64,000 bases of DNA from G965227875 sp965227875 (GCA_965227875.1 OZ245783.1:4340001-4404000), one strand, 5' to 3'; positions 54,218-63,371 are shown, numbered from the stretch's first letter. Notes: generated by a model not told the origin, from the letters alone. Program-made: numbers and translations.

Positions 54218-55614
54218 TGGCGTCAGATATTCTCATCGTGGACGACGAGGCGGACATCCGGGATCTCATATCCGGGATACTCGAGGACGAAGGCTATGAA
54301 ACGCGCCTCGCCCGGGACAGCGACACCGCCCTTGCCGCCATCGAGGAGAGGCGCCCGTCGCTGGTTGTGCTCGACATCTGGCTCCAGGGCAGCCGTCTCG
54401 ACGGCCTCGAGGTGCTGGGCCGCATCAAAGAAATCCACAAGGATCTTCCCGTCGTCATCATCTCCGGCCACGGCAACATTGAGACCGCGGTCGCCGCGAT
54501 CAAGATCGGCGCCTACGAGTACATCGAGAAACCGTTCAAGGCGGACCGGCTGGTGCTGGTCATCAGCCGCGCCCTGGAGACGAGCCGTCTCAAGCGCGAG
54601 AACGATTCGCTCAAGAAGGTGGGCGGGCACGATTTCGAGATCGTCGGCAACTCCGCCGCGACCCGGCAACTGAAATCCTCGATCGAGAAGATCGGCCCGA
54701 CCAACAGCCGCGTGCTCGTCACCGGTCCTCTGGGGTCGGGCAAGGACCTCGTTGCCCGCAACCTGCACCTCAGCTCCCATCGTGCCGAGCACCCGTTCGT
54801 CATTCTCAATGCCGCGGCCATGGCGCCGGACCGCATGGAGGAGGAGCTCTTCGGCGTCGAGGAGGGGCCGGGGAACGTCCAGAAGGTGGGCGCGCTCGAG
54901 GAAGCCCACGGCGGGACCCTTTTCATCGACGAGGTTTCCGACATGCCGCTGGAGACCCAGGGCAAGATCCTCCGGGTTCTCGTTGACCAGACCTTCCAGC
55001 GCGTGGGCGGCCAGAAAAGGGTGAAGGTGGACGTCAGGGTCGTGTCCGCCTCGAGCCGCGATCTCGAGGCCGCCGTGAACGAGGACAAGTTTCGCGAGGA
55101 GCTGTTCCATCGTCTCAACGTGGTTCCCATCGTCATCCCGAGCCTGGCCGACCGCCGCGACGACATTCCGGAACTGACCCGTTATTTCGCCTCCGTCTTC
55201 GCCAAGACCTCCGGTATGCCCGAACGCGAGGTGGCCGACGACGTCCTGGCGGTCCTGCAGGCGGCCGACTGGCCGGGCAACGTGCGTCAGCTGCGCAACA
55301 TCGTCGAGCGCATGATGATCCTCGCCAAGGGCGATGAATCGAGCAAGATCACGGCCGACATGCTCCCCTCAGAGGCGACCGGCCCGAGCCCCTCGATGAT
55401 CAACGGATCCAACGGACACCAGCTCATGGCGCTTCCGCTTCGCGAAGCCCGCGAGGTCTTCGAGCGTGAATACCTGGTGGCCCAGATCGGGCGGTTCGGC
55501 GGCAATATTTCCCGGACGGCGTCCTTCGTGGGCATGGAGCGCTCGGCCCTGCATCGCAAGCTGAAGCTGCTTGGCGTGCAGAACATTCGTGCCGCGGAAG
55601 CCGAAGACGCCTGA
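54217..55614 (+). CDS. ntrX: Nitrogen regulation response regulator NtrX
   Basis: NtrC-family regulator, 465 residues. Receiver Asp53 (VVLDIWLQGSRLDG), AAA+ domain with a modified Walker A (TGPLGSGKDLVARNL) and Walker B GGTLFIDEVSD, and a C-terminal helix-turn-helix (ISRTASFVGMERSALHRKLK). The GAFTGA loop is missing: the aligned stretch reads ELFGVEEGPGNVQKVGALE. As in other alphaproteobacterial NtrX proteins it therefore should not activate sigma54 polymerase directly and more likely works as a repressor or sigma70-type regulator. Confidence 0.96.
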   Translation: MASDILIVDDEADIRDLISGILEDEGYETRLARDSDTALAAIEERRPSLVVLDIWLQGSRLDGLEVLGRIKEIHKDLPVVIISGHGNIETAVAAIKIGAYEYIEKPFKADRLVLVISRALETSRLKRENDSLKKVGGHDFEIVGNSAATRQLKSSIEKIGPTNSRVLVTGPLGSGKDLVARNLHLSSHRAEHPFVILNAAAMAPDRMEEELFGVEEGPGNVQKVGALEEAHGGTLFIDEVSDMPLETQGKILRVLVDQTFQRVGGQKRVKVDVRVVSASSRDLEAAVNEDKFREELFHRLNVVPIVIPSLADRRDDIPELTRYFASVFAKTSGMPEREVADDVLAVLQAADWPGNVRQLRNIVERMMILAKGDESSKITADMLPSEATGPSPSMINGSNGHQLMALPLREAREVFEREYLVAQIGRFGGNISRTASFVGMERSALHRKLKLLGVQNIRAAEAEDA

Positions 55615-55706
55615 CGCGCACGCCGCGGGGGCCTGGCTGCCCCGGTTCCGCTGCACGAACTAGCCCTTGCCTTGTGCCGTGAATACTCATTACAAGCGGC
55701 ATTGCC

Positions 55707-57083
55707 ATGAAAGTTATCGTATGCGGAGCGGGTCAGGTGGGGTTCGGCATTGCCGAACGGCTGTCGGCCGAGAACAATGACGTCACCGTCATCGACAATT
55801 CCGCCGATCTGGTGAACCGGATCACGGATCTGCTCGATGTGCAGGGCGTCGTCGGCCACGGGTCGCATCCCGAAATCCTCCAGCGCGCGGGCGCGGACGA
55901 CTGCGACATGATCATCGCCGTCACCTTTGCCGACGAGATCAACATGGTCGCCTGCCAGATCGCCCACTCGCTGTTCGAGATTCCCACGAAGATCGCGCGG
56001 GTGAGGGCGCAGAGCTATCTCGCGCCGGTCTGGAGCGACCTGTTTTCCCGCGACAACATGCCGATCGACGTCATCATCTCGCCAGAGGTCGCGGTGGGGG
56101 ACATGGTGCTTCGGCGCCTGGCGCAGCCCGGCGCATTCGAGACCATCAGTTTCACCGACGACCGCGTCTCCGTCATCGGCGTCACCTGCGAGGAAGACTG
56201 TCCCATCGTCAACACGCCGCTGAGCCAGCTGACCGCGCTTTTTCCCGACCTCACGGCGGTGGTCGTCGGAATCATGCGCAACGGTTCGATGTTCGTCCCG
56301 GGCAGCAACGACCAGATGCTCGTGGGCGACGAGGTCTACGTGGCGGCGTCGCGCGACCAGATCGAACGCACACTGGGCATTTTCGGCCACGACGAGAAAC
56401 AGGCGCAGAGGATCATCATCGCTGGCGGCGGCAATGTCGGTCTCTACGTCGCGCGGCATCTCGAGGTCCAGCAGAGCCGGACCCGGGTCAAGATCATCGA
56501 GGGCAATCGCCAGCGCGCCGAGTTCGTCGCGGAGGAACTCAAGAGGACCGTGGTGCTCAGCGGTAACGCCCTCGACAGCGAATTGTTGCGCGAGGCGGGC
56601 GCCCAGGAGGCGGACACCTTTGTCGCGCTGACCAATGACGACCAGGTCAACATCCTCGCGAGCGTCATGGCGAAGAAGGAAGGCTGCCAGCGGGCGCTCA
56701 GCCTGCTGGGAAACTCGGCCTATTCCTCCGTGGTGCGTTCGCTGGGCATCGACGCGCATCTCAATCCCAAGGCGATGACGATTTCGTCGATCCTGCAGCA
56801 CGTGCGCCGCGGCAGCATCCGCCGCGTCCACGCCGTGCAGAACAGCGCCGCGGAGATCATCGAGGCCGAAGCGCTGGAAACCTCGCCGCTCGTGGGCAAG
56901 CCGCTGCGCGAAGTGGAGCTGCCTTCCGGCCTGCGGCTGGGTGCGATCGTGCGCGGCGAGGAGGTCATCGTGCCGGATGGCGACACGGAGGTTCGTCCCC
57001 ACGACCGCGTGGTGATCTTCGCGCTTGCCGGCCGCGTGCGCGAAGTCGAGCAGATGTTCCGCGTCAGCCTCGAGTATTTCTGA
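55707..57083 (+). CDS. trkA: Trk system potassium uptake protein TrkA
   Basis: Cytosolic NAD-binding regulatory subunit of Trk K+ uptake. 458 residues with two RCK modules, each with a Rossmann loop (VCGAGQVGFGIAERL at the N-terminus and IIAGGGNVGLYVARHL about residue 235) and a TrkA-C domain. trkH is 15 bases downstream. The trkAH pair follows ntrYX as in several related genomes. Confidence 0.96.
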   Translation: MKVIVCGAGQVGFGIAERLSAENNDVTVIDNSADLVNRITDLLDVQGVVGHGSHPEILQRAGADDCDMIIAVTFADEINMVACQIAHSLFEIPTKIARVRAQSYLAPVWSDLFSRDNMPIDVIISPEVAVGDMVLRRLAQPGAFETISFTDDRVSVIGVTCEEDCPIVNTPLSQLTALFPDLTAVVVGIMRNGSMFVPGSNDQMLVGDEVYVAASRDQIERTLGIFGHDEKQAQRIIIAGGGNVGLYVARHLEVQQSRTRVKIIEGNRQRAEFVAEELKRTVVLSGNALDSELLREAGAQEADTFVALTNDDQVNILASVMAKKEGCQRALSLLGNSAYSSVVRSLGIDAHLNPKAMTISSILQHVRRGSIRRVHAVQNSAAEIIEAEALETSPLVGKPLREVELPSGLRLGAIVRGEEVIVPDGDTEVRPHDRVVIFALAGRVREVEQMFRVSLEYF

Positions 57084-57098
57084 CGGACCCGCGGGAAC

Positions 57099-58565
57099 AT
57101 GCCCAACAACGGCATATTCTTTCTGCTGGGCTGGCCGATCGCCGCGCTGGCGGCACTGACTGTCGTGCCCGTCATTATCGCGATCAATGCCCAGAACTGG
57201 AATATGGCCGGGGCCTTCGCCATGTCCCTCGTGGTCTTCGCCTTCCTGGGCGGGCTGTTCATCGCGAGTTTTCGCGGCGCGCACGGCCATATCGATCGCA
57301 GCGGTGTCGTGGCCTACGTGCTGCTGACCTGGATCGTCGGGTCGTTCCTCGCCGCCGTGCCGTTCCTCGCCGACGACCACTTCACGAATTCCTACGAGGC
57401 CATCTTCGAGGCCGTGTCCGGCCTGACGACCACCGGGGCCACCGTCATCGGCGACCTCGACGGCACGCCCCAGGCGATCCTCGCCTGGCGGGCGATACTC
57501 CAGTGGGCGGGCGGGCTCATGAGCCTCCTGACCGCGATGGTCGTGCTGGCGCCGCTGGGCGTGAGCGGGACATCCGCCAACGTCACGATCCCGGGCTATG
57601 AACGCGCTGACCTGCGCCACAGCATCGTCATGGGCGTGCGCCACGTCATGCCGGTCTATTCGGGACTGACGCTCGCCTGCATGTTCATGCTGTGGGCCCT
57701 CGGCGTGCCGGTTTTCGACGCATTCTGCCTCGCCCTGTCGACCCTGTCGACAGGCGGCTTCATGGTGCGCAACGGCGGCATCGCGTTCTACGATTCCGTC
57801 GCGGTGGAAGTCACGCTCATGGTCTTCATGCTGCTCGGCGCATCGAGCATTCTCGGGCTTCTCTATTTCTTCAGCCGTCCCGGACTGCAGATCCCGGACC
57901 GGCCGGAGACGACGCGCATGACTATCGTGGCGCTGCTGGCGGGCCTGGTTGCGGCCGCGCTGATCTACAAGTCGATCGAGCTGCCGAGCGTCTCGGATGC
58001 GTTCGCCGCGTTGCGCACCGGTCTGTTCCGGGCGGTTTCGCTGGTGACCACCACCGGCTTCGACAATGCCCGCGTGGACACGCCGGCCGTGCCGTATTCC
58101 ATCGTCATCCTGCTCTGCCTCATGGGAGGTGCCGCCTTCTCTACCGCGGGCGGCCTCAAGCAGTACCGCTTCATGATCCTGCTTTCGGAGGCGGAGAGGG
58201 AACTGGCGCGCCTGATCCATCCCCATATCGTGCTGACCGACCGCGTGGCCGGGCACCTTGTCGAACCGCGCATCATGCAGGCCACCTGGGCGTTGCTGTG
58301 CGCCACGATCGCCGCGCTGTGCACCATCACATGGCTGCTGGCGGGCCTTGGGCAGGGGTTCGAGGAGGCGCTGATGACCGTGGTCGGGGCGCTGACCAAC
58401 AATGGCGCGGCCATCATCATGACCGTGCCGAAGGACCCGGTCTGGACCGGATACCAGAGCGTGTCGGACGCCGGGCTCATGGTGCTCGCCCTGGCGATGA
58501 TCGCGGGGCGGCTCGAACTGCTCGTGCTCCTGGCCGCTTTCCAGTCGAACTTCTGGCGGAGTTGA
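57099..58565 (+). CDS. trkH: Trk system potassium channel subunit TrkH
   Basis: Integral membrane K+ channel. 488 residues with four pore-loop repeats visible by their selectivity-filter segments: SGLTTTGATVIG, LSTLSTGGFMVRN, SLVTTTGFDNAR and GALTNNGAAIIM. ATG 57099 begins MPNNGIFFLLGWPIAALAAL. It needs TrkA, encoded just upstream, for gating. Confidence 0.96.
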   Translation: MPNNGIFFLLGWPIAALAALTVVPVIIAINAQNWNMAGAFAMSLVVFAFLGGLFIASFRGAHGHIDRSGVVAYVLLTWIVGSFLAAVPFLADDHFTNSYEAIFEAVSGLTTTGATVIGDLDGTPQAILAWRAILQWAGGLMSLLTAMVVLAPLGVSGTSANVTIPGYERADLRHSIVMGVRHVMPVYSGLTLACMFMLWALGVPVFDAFCLALSTLSTGGFMVRNGGIAFYDSVAVEVTLMVFMLLGASSILGLLYFFSRPGLQIPDRPETTRMTIVALLAGLVAAALIYKSIELPSVSDAFAALRTGLFRAVSLVTTTGFDNARVDTPAVPYSIVILLCLMGGAAFSTAGGLKQYRFMILLSEAERELARLIHPHIVLTDRVAGHLVEPRIMQATWALLCATIAALCTITWLLAGLGQGFEEALMTVVGALTNNGAAIIMTVPKDPVWTGYQSVSDAGLMVLALAMIAGRLELLVLLAAFQSNFWRS

Positions 58566-58782
58566 CGCGGGCGATTGCCGCGCCACATAACTGACTGTCG
58601 GCAAACGTCTCGAAAAAGTCTATATTGTGATCTAATCGGCCTTTACGGCATTGACGGTGTACGGCGTAATATTGTTCCGTCGAGGCCGGATCGATCGAAA
58701 ACCGGGCCAATGGCTCAAGATGCGGCATCATTTTGCAGGTCGGGCCTCAAATGTTGCCAAGAACAAGAAAAAAGGAACCCTC
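58566..58782 (+). promoter_or_regulatory. hfq upstream region
   Basis: 217 bases with an unusually AT-rich block around 58618-58676. Possible -10 elements are TATATT (58621) and TAATAT (58667), the latter with TTTACG 19 bases upstream. An independent hfq promoter is likely but the exact one is unclear. AAAAAGGAAC lies just before the hfq ATG. Confidence 0.35.
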
Positions 58783-59034
58783 ATGGCTGCAGATCGAGCA
58801 CAGAATCTTCAGGACACATTTCTGAACCAGGTGCGCAAGACCAAGACACCGCTCACCATTTTCCTCGTCAACGGGGTGAAGCTCCAGGGCGTCATCACCT
58901 GGTTTGACAATTTCTGCGTTCTCTTGCGACGGGACGGGCTGTCGCAGCTTGTCTACAAGCACGCGATCTCCACGATCATGCCGAGCCATCCGGTCCAGCT
59001 GTTCGAGGACGAAAACACAGCCTCTGACGATTGA
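58783..59034 (+). CDS. hfq: RNA chaperone Hfq
   Basis: Hexameric Sm-like protein that pairs small RNAs with mRNAs. 83 residues from ATG 58783 (MAADRAQNLQDTFLNQVRK). The Sm1 segment ends in VNGVKLQGVITWFDNFCVLL and the Sm2 motif is LVYKHAISTIMPS, both intact. The short C-terminal tail is typical for alphaproteobacteria. The frame is open 44 codons upstream but that part is not Hfq-like. It is in frame with hflX, separated by one TGA. Confidence 0.97.
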   Translation: MAADRAQNLQDTFLNQVRKTKTPLTIFLVNGVKLQGVITWFDNFCVLLRRDGLSQLVYKHAISTIMPSHPVQLFEDENTASDD

Positions 59035-59040
59035 TCGGTT

Positions 59041-60438
59041 TTGGCCGGGCAGGACACATCATTCAGCGCGAGCACCGCGGACGCGGGCATCGGAACGGAC
59101 GGGCCTGAAAAGGTCCGGGCCTATGTCGTGCATCCCGATGTGCGCCAGACGGGCGCGCGGCCCGAGGCGGACGGGCCGGCGCGGGAAAAGCGCTCGCCCG
59201 AAGCCTCCCTCGAGGAGGCCGTGGGCCTCGCGCTTGCCATCGACCTCGACGTTGTCCGGTCCGACGTGGTGCCGGTTCCGCGTGTGCGCCCGGCGACCCT
59301 GTTCGGCACCGGCAAGGTCGAGGATCTCAAGACCGTCGTCCTGGCCGAGGAGATCGACCTCGTCGTCGTCGACGGGCCGGTGACGCCCGGCCAGCAACGC
59401 AATCTCGAACGGGCCTGGAAGACCAAGGTTCTCGACCGCACGGGTCTCATCCTCGAGATCTTCGGCGAACGGGCACGGACGAGGGAAGGGCGCCTGCAGG
59501 TCGAACTCGCCCATCTCAACTATCAGAAGAGCCGCCTGGTCCGCACCTGGACCCACCTTGAACGCCAGCGCGGCGGGCTCGGTTTCGTCGGCGGTCCCGG
59601 CGAGACACAGATCGAGGCCGACCGGCGCATGATCCAGGAGCGCATCACCAAGCTCGAGCGCCAGCTCGAGACGGTCACGCGCACCCGCCAGTTGCACCGG
59701 TCGTCGCGCCAGAAGGTGCCTTACCAGATCGTCGCCCTGGTCGGGTACACCAACGCCGGCAAGTCGACGCTCTTCAACCGCCTGACCTCCTCGGACGTGT
59801 TCGCGAAGGACCTGCTCTTCGCGACCCTCGACCCCACCATGCGGGCCATCGCGCTGCCCAGCGGTCGAAAGGTCATCCTGTCCGACACGGTGGGCTTCAT
59901 CTCGGACCTGCCGACCCATCTGGTGGCGGCCTTCCGGGCGACCCTCGAAGAGGTGCTGGAGGCCGATCTCATCCTCCATGTGCGCGACATCTCCCACGAG
60001 GACACGGGCGCCCAGCTCGACGACGTCAACGCGGTGCTCGCCATGCTCGGCATCGCCGAGGACCGGCGCGACCAGGTGCTGGAGGTCTGGAACAAGATCG
60101 ACCGGCTGGAAGGCGAGGCGAGGCACAACGTGCTCAACCAGGCCACCCGCGACGAGGCGGTGGTTCCGCTCTCGGCCGTCACGGGCGAGGGCGTCGACGC
60201 CCTTCTCGAGACCATCGAGCAACGCCTGGCGGCCCGTTCGGTCGAGGTCGAGGTGACCGTCGACGCGGCCGACGGCGCGGGTATCAACTGGCTCTACGAA
60301 AACTGCGACATCCGCGAGCGCGTCGACAGCGAGGGCGAGGTCATCTTCCGCCTCAGGGCCGAGGACGACAAGCTCTCCCGACTCGAAAAACGCTTCGGCC
60401 AGGTCGTCCCCGTCTCCGAAATCCGCCAATCCGCCTGA
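59041..60438 (+). CDS. hflX: GTPase HflX
   Basis: Ribosome-associated GTPase that splits stalled ribosomes. 465 residues. The HflX domain (FGTGKVEDLKTVV, QVELAHLNYQKSRLVRTWTH, GGPGETQIEADRR) precedes the G domain with GYTNAGKSTLFNRL, DTVGFISDLP and NKIDRL. The start is TTG 59041: the hfq stop at 59032 is in the same frame, and TTG is the first start-type codon after it; no ATG or GTG occurs before the conserved VRAYVVHPD segment. A six-base gap from hfq implies co-transcription. Confidence 0.95.
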   Translation: MAGQDTSFSASTADAGIGTDGPEKVRAYVVHPDVRQTGARPEADGPAREKRSPEASLEEAVGLALAIDLDVVRSDVVPVPRVRPATLFGTGKVEDLKTVVLAEEIDLVVVDGPVTPGQQRNLERAWKTKVLDRTGLILEIFGERARTREGRLQVELAHLNYQKSRLVRTWTHLERQRGGLGFVGGPGETQIEADRRMIQERITKLERQLETVTRTRQLHRSSRQKVPYQIVALVGYTNAGKSTLFNRLTSSDVFAKDLLFATLDPTMRAIALPSGRKVILSDTVGFISDLPTHLVAAFRATLEEVLEADLILHVRDISHEDTGAQLDDVNAVLAMLGIAEDRRDQVLEVWNKIDRLEGEARHNVLNQATRDEAVVPLSAVTGEGVDALLETIEQRLAARSVEVEVTVDAADGAGINWLYENCDIRERVDSEGEVIFRLRAEDDKLSRLEKRFGQVVPVSEIRQSA

Positions 60439-62480
60439 CGAAAGCCAGCCCGGCTCATGGATCCCGACTTTCGTCGGGAATTCGCGACGTATCGTTTTGC
60501 GATGTTTGAAGCCTGACCCTTCCCATCCATCCCCGCATCCCCGCCGAAAGGCGGGGCCCAGAGCGGCAAGCGAACGAGGTCGCGGCCCATGGATCCCGAC
60601 TTTTGTCGGGAATTCGGAGCGGGGGTTCTGCGGTGAACGGGCAACAAACTCACCCATGCAGCACCTGCGCGACGAGCCGCCTGGAAGCCTTCCCACAACC
60701 ACCCCGTCTTTGCCGGGCCTGACCCGGCAATCCAGCAGAACACTCAGACCTCGCCCTGTGCTGGATACGCGGGTCAAGCCCGCGCAAGACGAGGCGCGGG
60801 CAGGGGGCAACGGCGTGTAAGCGGCGTGTGCGCCGAAGACCGGTGCGGCTTCGTCGGACTCCTACAGCTGGGAGGAGTGCGGGATCTTGGCCTGGACATG
60901 CACTGGCGAGATCGACGTTCGAAGCCTGGTCCCGCCCACCCATCCCCGCATCCCCGCCGAAAGGCGGGGCCCAGAGCGGCAAGAGGACGCGGTCGGGGCT
61001 TATGGATCCCGACTTTTGTCGGGAATTCGGAGCGGGGGTTCTGCGGTGAACGGGCAAAAAACTCACCCATGCAGCACCTGCGCGACGAGCCGCCTGGACG
61101 ACTTCCCACAACTCACCCCGTCTTTGCCGGGCCTGACCCGGCAATCCAGCCGAACACTCAGACTTCGCCCTGTGCTGGATACACGGGTCAAGCCCGCGCA
61201 AGACGAGGCTCGGGCAGGGGGCGACAGCATGCAAGCGGCGTGCGCGCCGAAGACCGGTGCGGTTTCGTCGGACTCCTTCAGCTGGGAGGAGGGCGGGATC
61301 TTGGCCCGGACATGCATTGGCGAGATCGATGTCCGAAGCCTGGCCCCACCCCACCCACCCATCCCCGCATCCCCGCATCCCGCATCCCCGCATCCCCGCA
61401 TCCCCGCATCCCCGCCGAAAGGCGGGGTCCAGGGCGGCCGGCGAATGCGGTCGGGGCCCATGGGTCCCGACTTTCGTCGGGCATTCGGAGTGGGGGATTC
61501 TGCGGTGACTGGGCAACAATCCCACCTACGCAGCACCTGCGGGACGAGCCGCCTGGAAACCTTCCCACAACTCACCCCGTCTTTGCCGGGCCTGACCCGG
61601 CCATCCAGCCGAACACTCAGACCTCGATCTGTGCTGGATACGCGGGTCAAGCCCGCGCAAGACGAGGCGCGGGCAGGGGGCGACGGCGTGCAAGCGGCCC
61701 TGGGCGCCGAAGACCGGTTTGCCCCGCGTTCAACCGTAGTGCCGACAGGCATGGATAGGGCGAGAACCGTAGTCCGGACATGCGCCGGCGAGATCTGTCG
61801 CCGTTTGGCGGGCACCACGACCCATCCATCCCCGCATCCCCGACGAAAGGCGGGGTCCAGGGCGGCCGGCGAATGCGGTCGGGGCTTTTTGATCCCGACT
61901 TTCGTCGGGAATTCGGAGAAGGTGGTTCTGCGGTGACCGGCCAACAAACCCATTTACGCAGCACCTGCGGGACAAGCCGCCTGGAAGCCTTCCCACAACC
62001 CACCCCGTCTTTGCCGGACCTGACCCGGCAATCCAGCAGAACACTCAGACCTCGCCCTGTGCTGGATACGCGGGTCAAGCCCGCGCAAGACGAGGCGCGG
62101 GCAGGGGGCGACGGCGTGCAAGCGGCGTGCGCGCCGAAGGTCGGTATGCCCTGCGTTCAAGCGTAGTACCGACAGGCATGAGTAGGGCGAGAACCGTAGT
62201 CCGGACATGCGCCGGCGATATCTGTCGCCGTTTGGCGGGCGCCACGACCCATCCATCCCCGCATCCCCGCCGAAAGGCGGGGTCCAGGGCGGCGGGCGAA
62301 TGCGGTCGCGGCCCATGGGTCCCGACTTTCGTCGGGAATTCGGAGAAGGTGGTTCTGCGGTGACCGGGCAACAATCCCACCCACGCAGCACCTACGCGAC
62401 GTACCGCCTGGAAGCCTTCCCACAACCACCCCGTCTTTGCCGGGCCTGACCCGGCAATCCAGCCGCAGTCGCCGGAGCTT
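60439..62480. repeat. Tandem hairpin-rich repeat array 2
   Basis: A 2-kb gene-free stretch between the convergent ends of hflX and mazG. Five units, marked by a CCCCGCC-GAAA-GGCGGGG hairpin at 60539, 60952, 61410, 61838 (one mismatch) and 62265, repeat with periods of 413, 458, 428 and 427 bases; the fifth is truncated. Each continues through a CCAGAGC/CCAGGGC box, a GGATCCCGAC...GTCGGGAATTCGGAG hairpin (60591, 61004, 61462, 61890, 62317; an extra copy at 60459), a GCCGGGCCTGACCCGGC hairpin and a GCGGGTCAAGCCCGC hairpin. The last about 110 bases come in two versions: units 1-2 share one, units 3-4 share another. No protein or mobility gene is supported. Confidence 0.9.
61360..61414. repeat. 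Expanded CATCCCCG octamer tract inside array 2
   Basis: Seven head-to-tail copies of CATCCCCG (one is a 7-base variant) directly precede the GAAA hairpin of the third unit. The other units have only one or two copies at this place, so the extra length of the preceding period (458 versus 413-428) comes mainly from this expansion. Confidence 0.85.
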
Positions 62481-63314
62481 CTACTCCTCGCGTTTGACGT
62501 CGTCCCAGAGGGCGTCCATTTCGGCCAGGGTCGACTGTTCGGGCGTCTTGCCGTCGGCGCGGAGGCGGTCCTCGACTCCGCGGAAGCGCCGGGAGAATTT
62601 CTCGTTGGTGTGCCGCAGGGCGGCTTCCGGGTCGATTCCGAGGCGCAGCGCGATGTTCGCGGTGACGAAGAGGACATCGCCAAGCTCGTCGGTCATCCGG
62701 TCGGGATCGCCGCCGTCCGCGGCCTCGCGCAGTTCTGCGGTCTCCTCGTCCAGTTTCTCCAGCACCGGGGCGAGATCCGGCCAGTCGAAGCCCACCCGTG
62801 CGGCGCGCTTCTGGAGCTTGAGGGCGCGGGTGAGGGCAGGCATGCCGACGGGCACGTCGTCGAGCGCGCTCGGCGGGGCGGCAGGCCCGGCCCCGTTCGA
62901 GGCCTTGGCGGCGCGTTCCTCGGCCTTGATGCGCTCCCACATGCCGTTCACCGCGCCGACGGACCGTTCCTCGACGTCGCCGAACACGTGGGGGTGCCGG
63001 CGCAGCATCTTCTCGCAGATGCCGGCGACGACGTCGTCGAGCGTGAACGCACCGTCTTCCTCGGCCATGCGGGCGTGGAACACCACCTGCAGCAACAGGT
63101 CTCCCAGTTCCTCCCTGAGGTCTGACAGGTCGCCGCGCTCGACCGCGTCGGCCACTTCATAGGCTTCCTCGATCGTATAGGGCGCGATCGTCGCATAGTC
63201 CTGTTCGAGGTCCCAGGGACAGCCGGTTCCGGGCGTCCGAAGCGCCTTCATGATGGCCCTGAGCGCCGCGAAATCGCCGCCATGAATGTCGTCGGCAGCC
63301 CGGTCGTCGGACAT
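62481..63314 (-). CDS. mazG: Nucleoside triphosphate pyrophosphohydrolase MazG
   Basis: House-cleaning enzyme that hydrolyses non-canonical NTPs. 277 residues with two MazG modules: the first has CPWDLEQDYATIAPYTIEEA and REELGDLLLQVVFHARMAEE, the second EKLDEETAELREA and TDELGDVLFVTANIA, with the metal-binding ExxE and ExxD patterns. ATG 63314 has GGAG upstream. It converges on hflX across repeat array 2; in related genomes hflX and mazG are close neighbours. Confidence 0.95.
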   Translation of the reverse strand: MSDDRAADDIHGGDFAALRAIMKALRTPGTGCPWDLEQDYATIAPYTIEEAYEVADAVERGDLSDLREELGDLLLQVVFHARMAEEDGAFTLDDVVAGICEKMLRRHPHVFGDVEERSVGAVNGMWERIKAEERAAKASNGAGPAAPPSALDDVPVGMPALTRALKLQKRAARVGFDWPDLAPVLEKLDEETAELREAADGGDPDRMTDELGDVLFVTANIALRLGIDPEAALRHTNEKFSRRFRGVEDRLRADGKTPEQSTLAEMDALWDDVKREE

Positions 63315-63343
63315 GGCAGTCTCCGGTTGGTGTCGGGCGCATC

Positions 63344-63371
63344 ACTGTATCGATCGGCCCGGGCATGGCAA
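63344..63371 (-). promoter_or_regulatory. Putative mazG promoter
   Basis: On the minus strand TTGCCA (63371-63366), a 16-base spacer and TACAGT (63349-63344), about 30 bases before the mazG ATG. Consensus match only. Confidence 0.4.

Noticed and set aside
55287..58604. 1105-codon minus-strand frame opposite ntrX, trkA and trkH
   Set aside because: Antisense to well-supported genes; composition is His/Arg/Asp-rich as expected for reversed GC-rich codons; spans three real genes and a gap.
58651..58782. N-terminally extended Hfq
   Set aside because: The 44 extra codons lack similarity to Hfq, and ATG 58783 has a good ribosome site at the conserved N-terminus.
60439..62480. CRISPR array
   Set aside because: Period of 413-458 bases and repeated segments of well over 100 bases are incompatible with CRISPR repeats and spacers; no cas genes nearby.
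60650..62683. Several 140-350-codon frames on both strands across repeat array 2
   Set aside because: They translate hairpin repeats into recurring peptides such as FPTKVGIH; unit periods are not multiples of three, so the frame changes between units. Likely the source of spurious hypothetical proteins.
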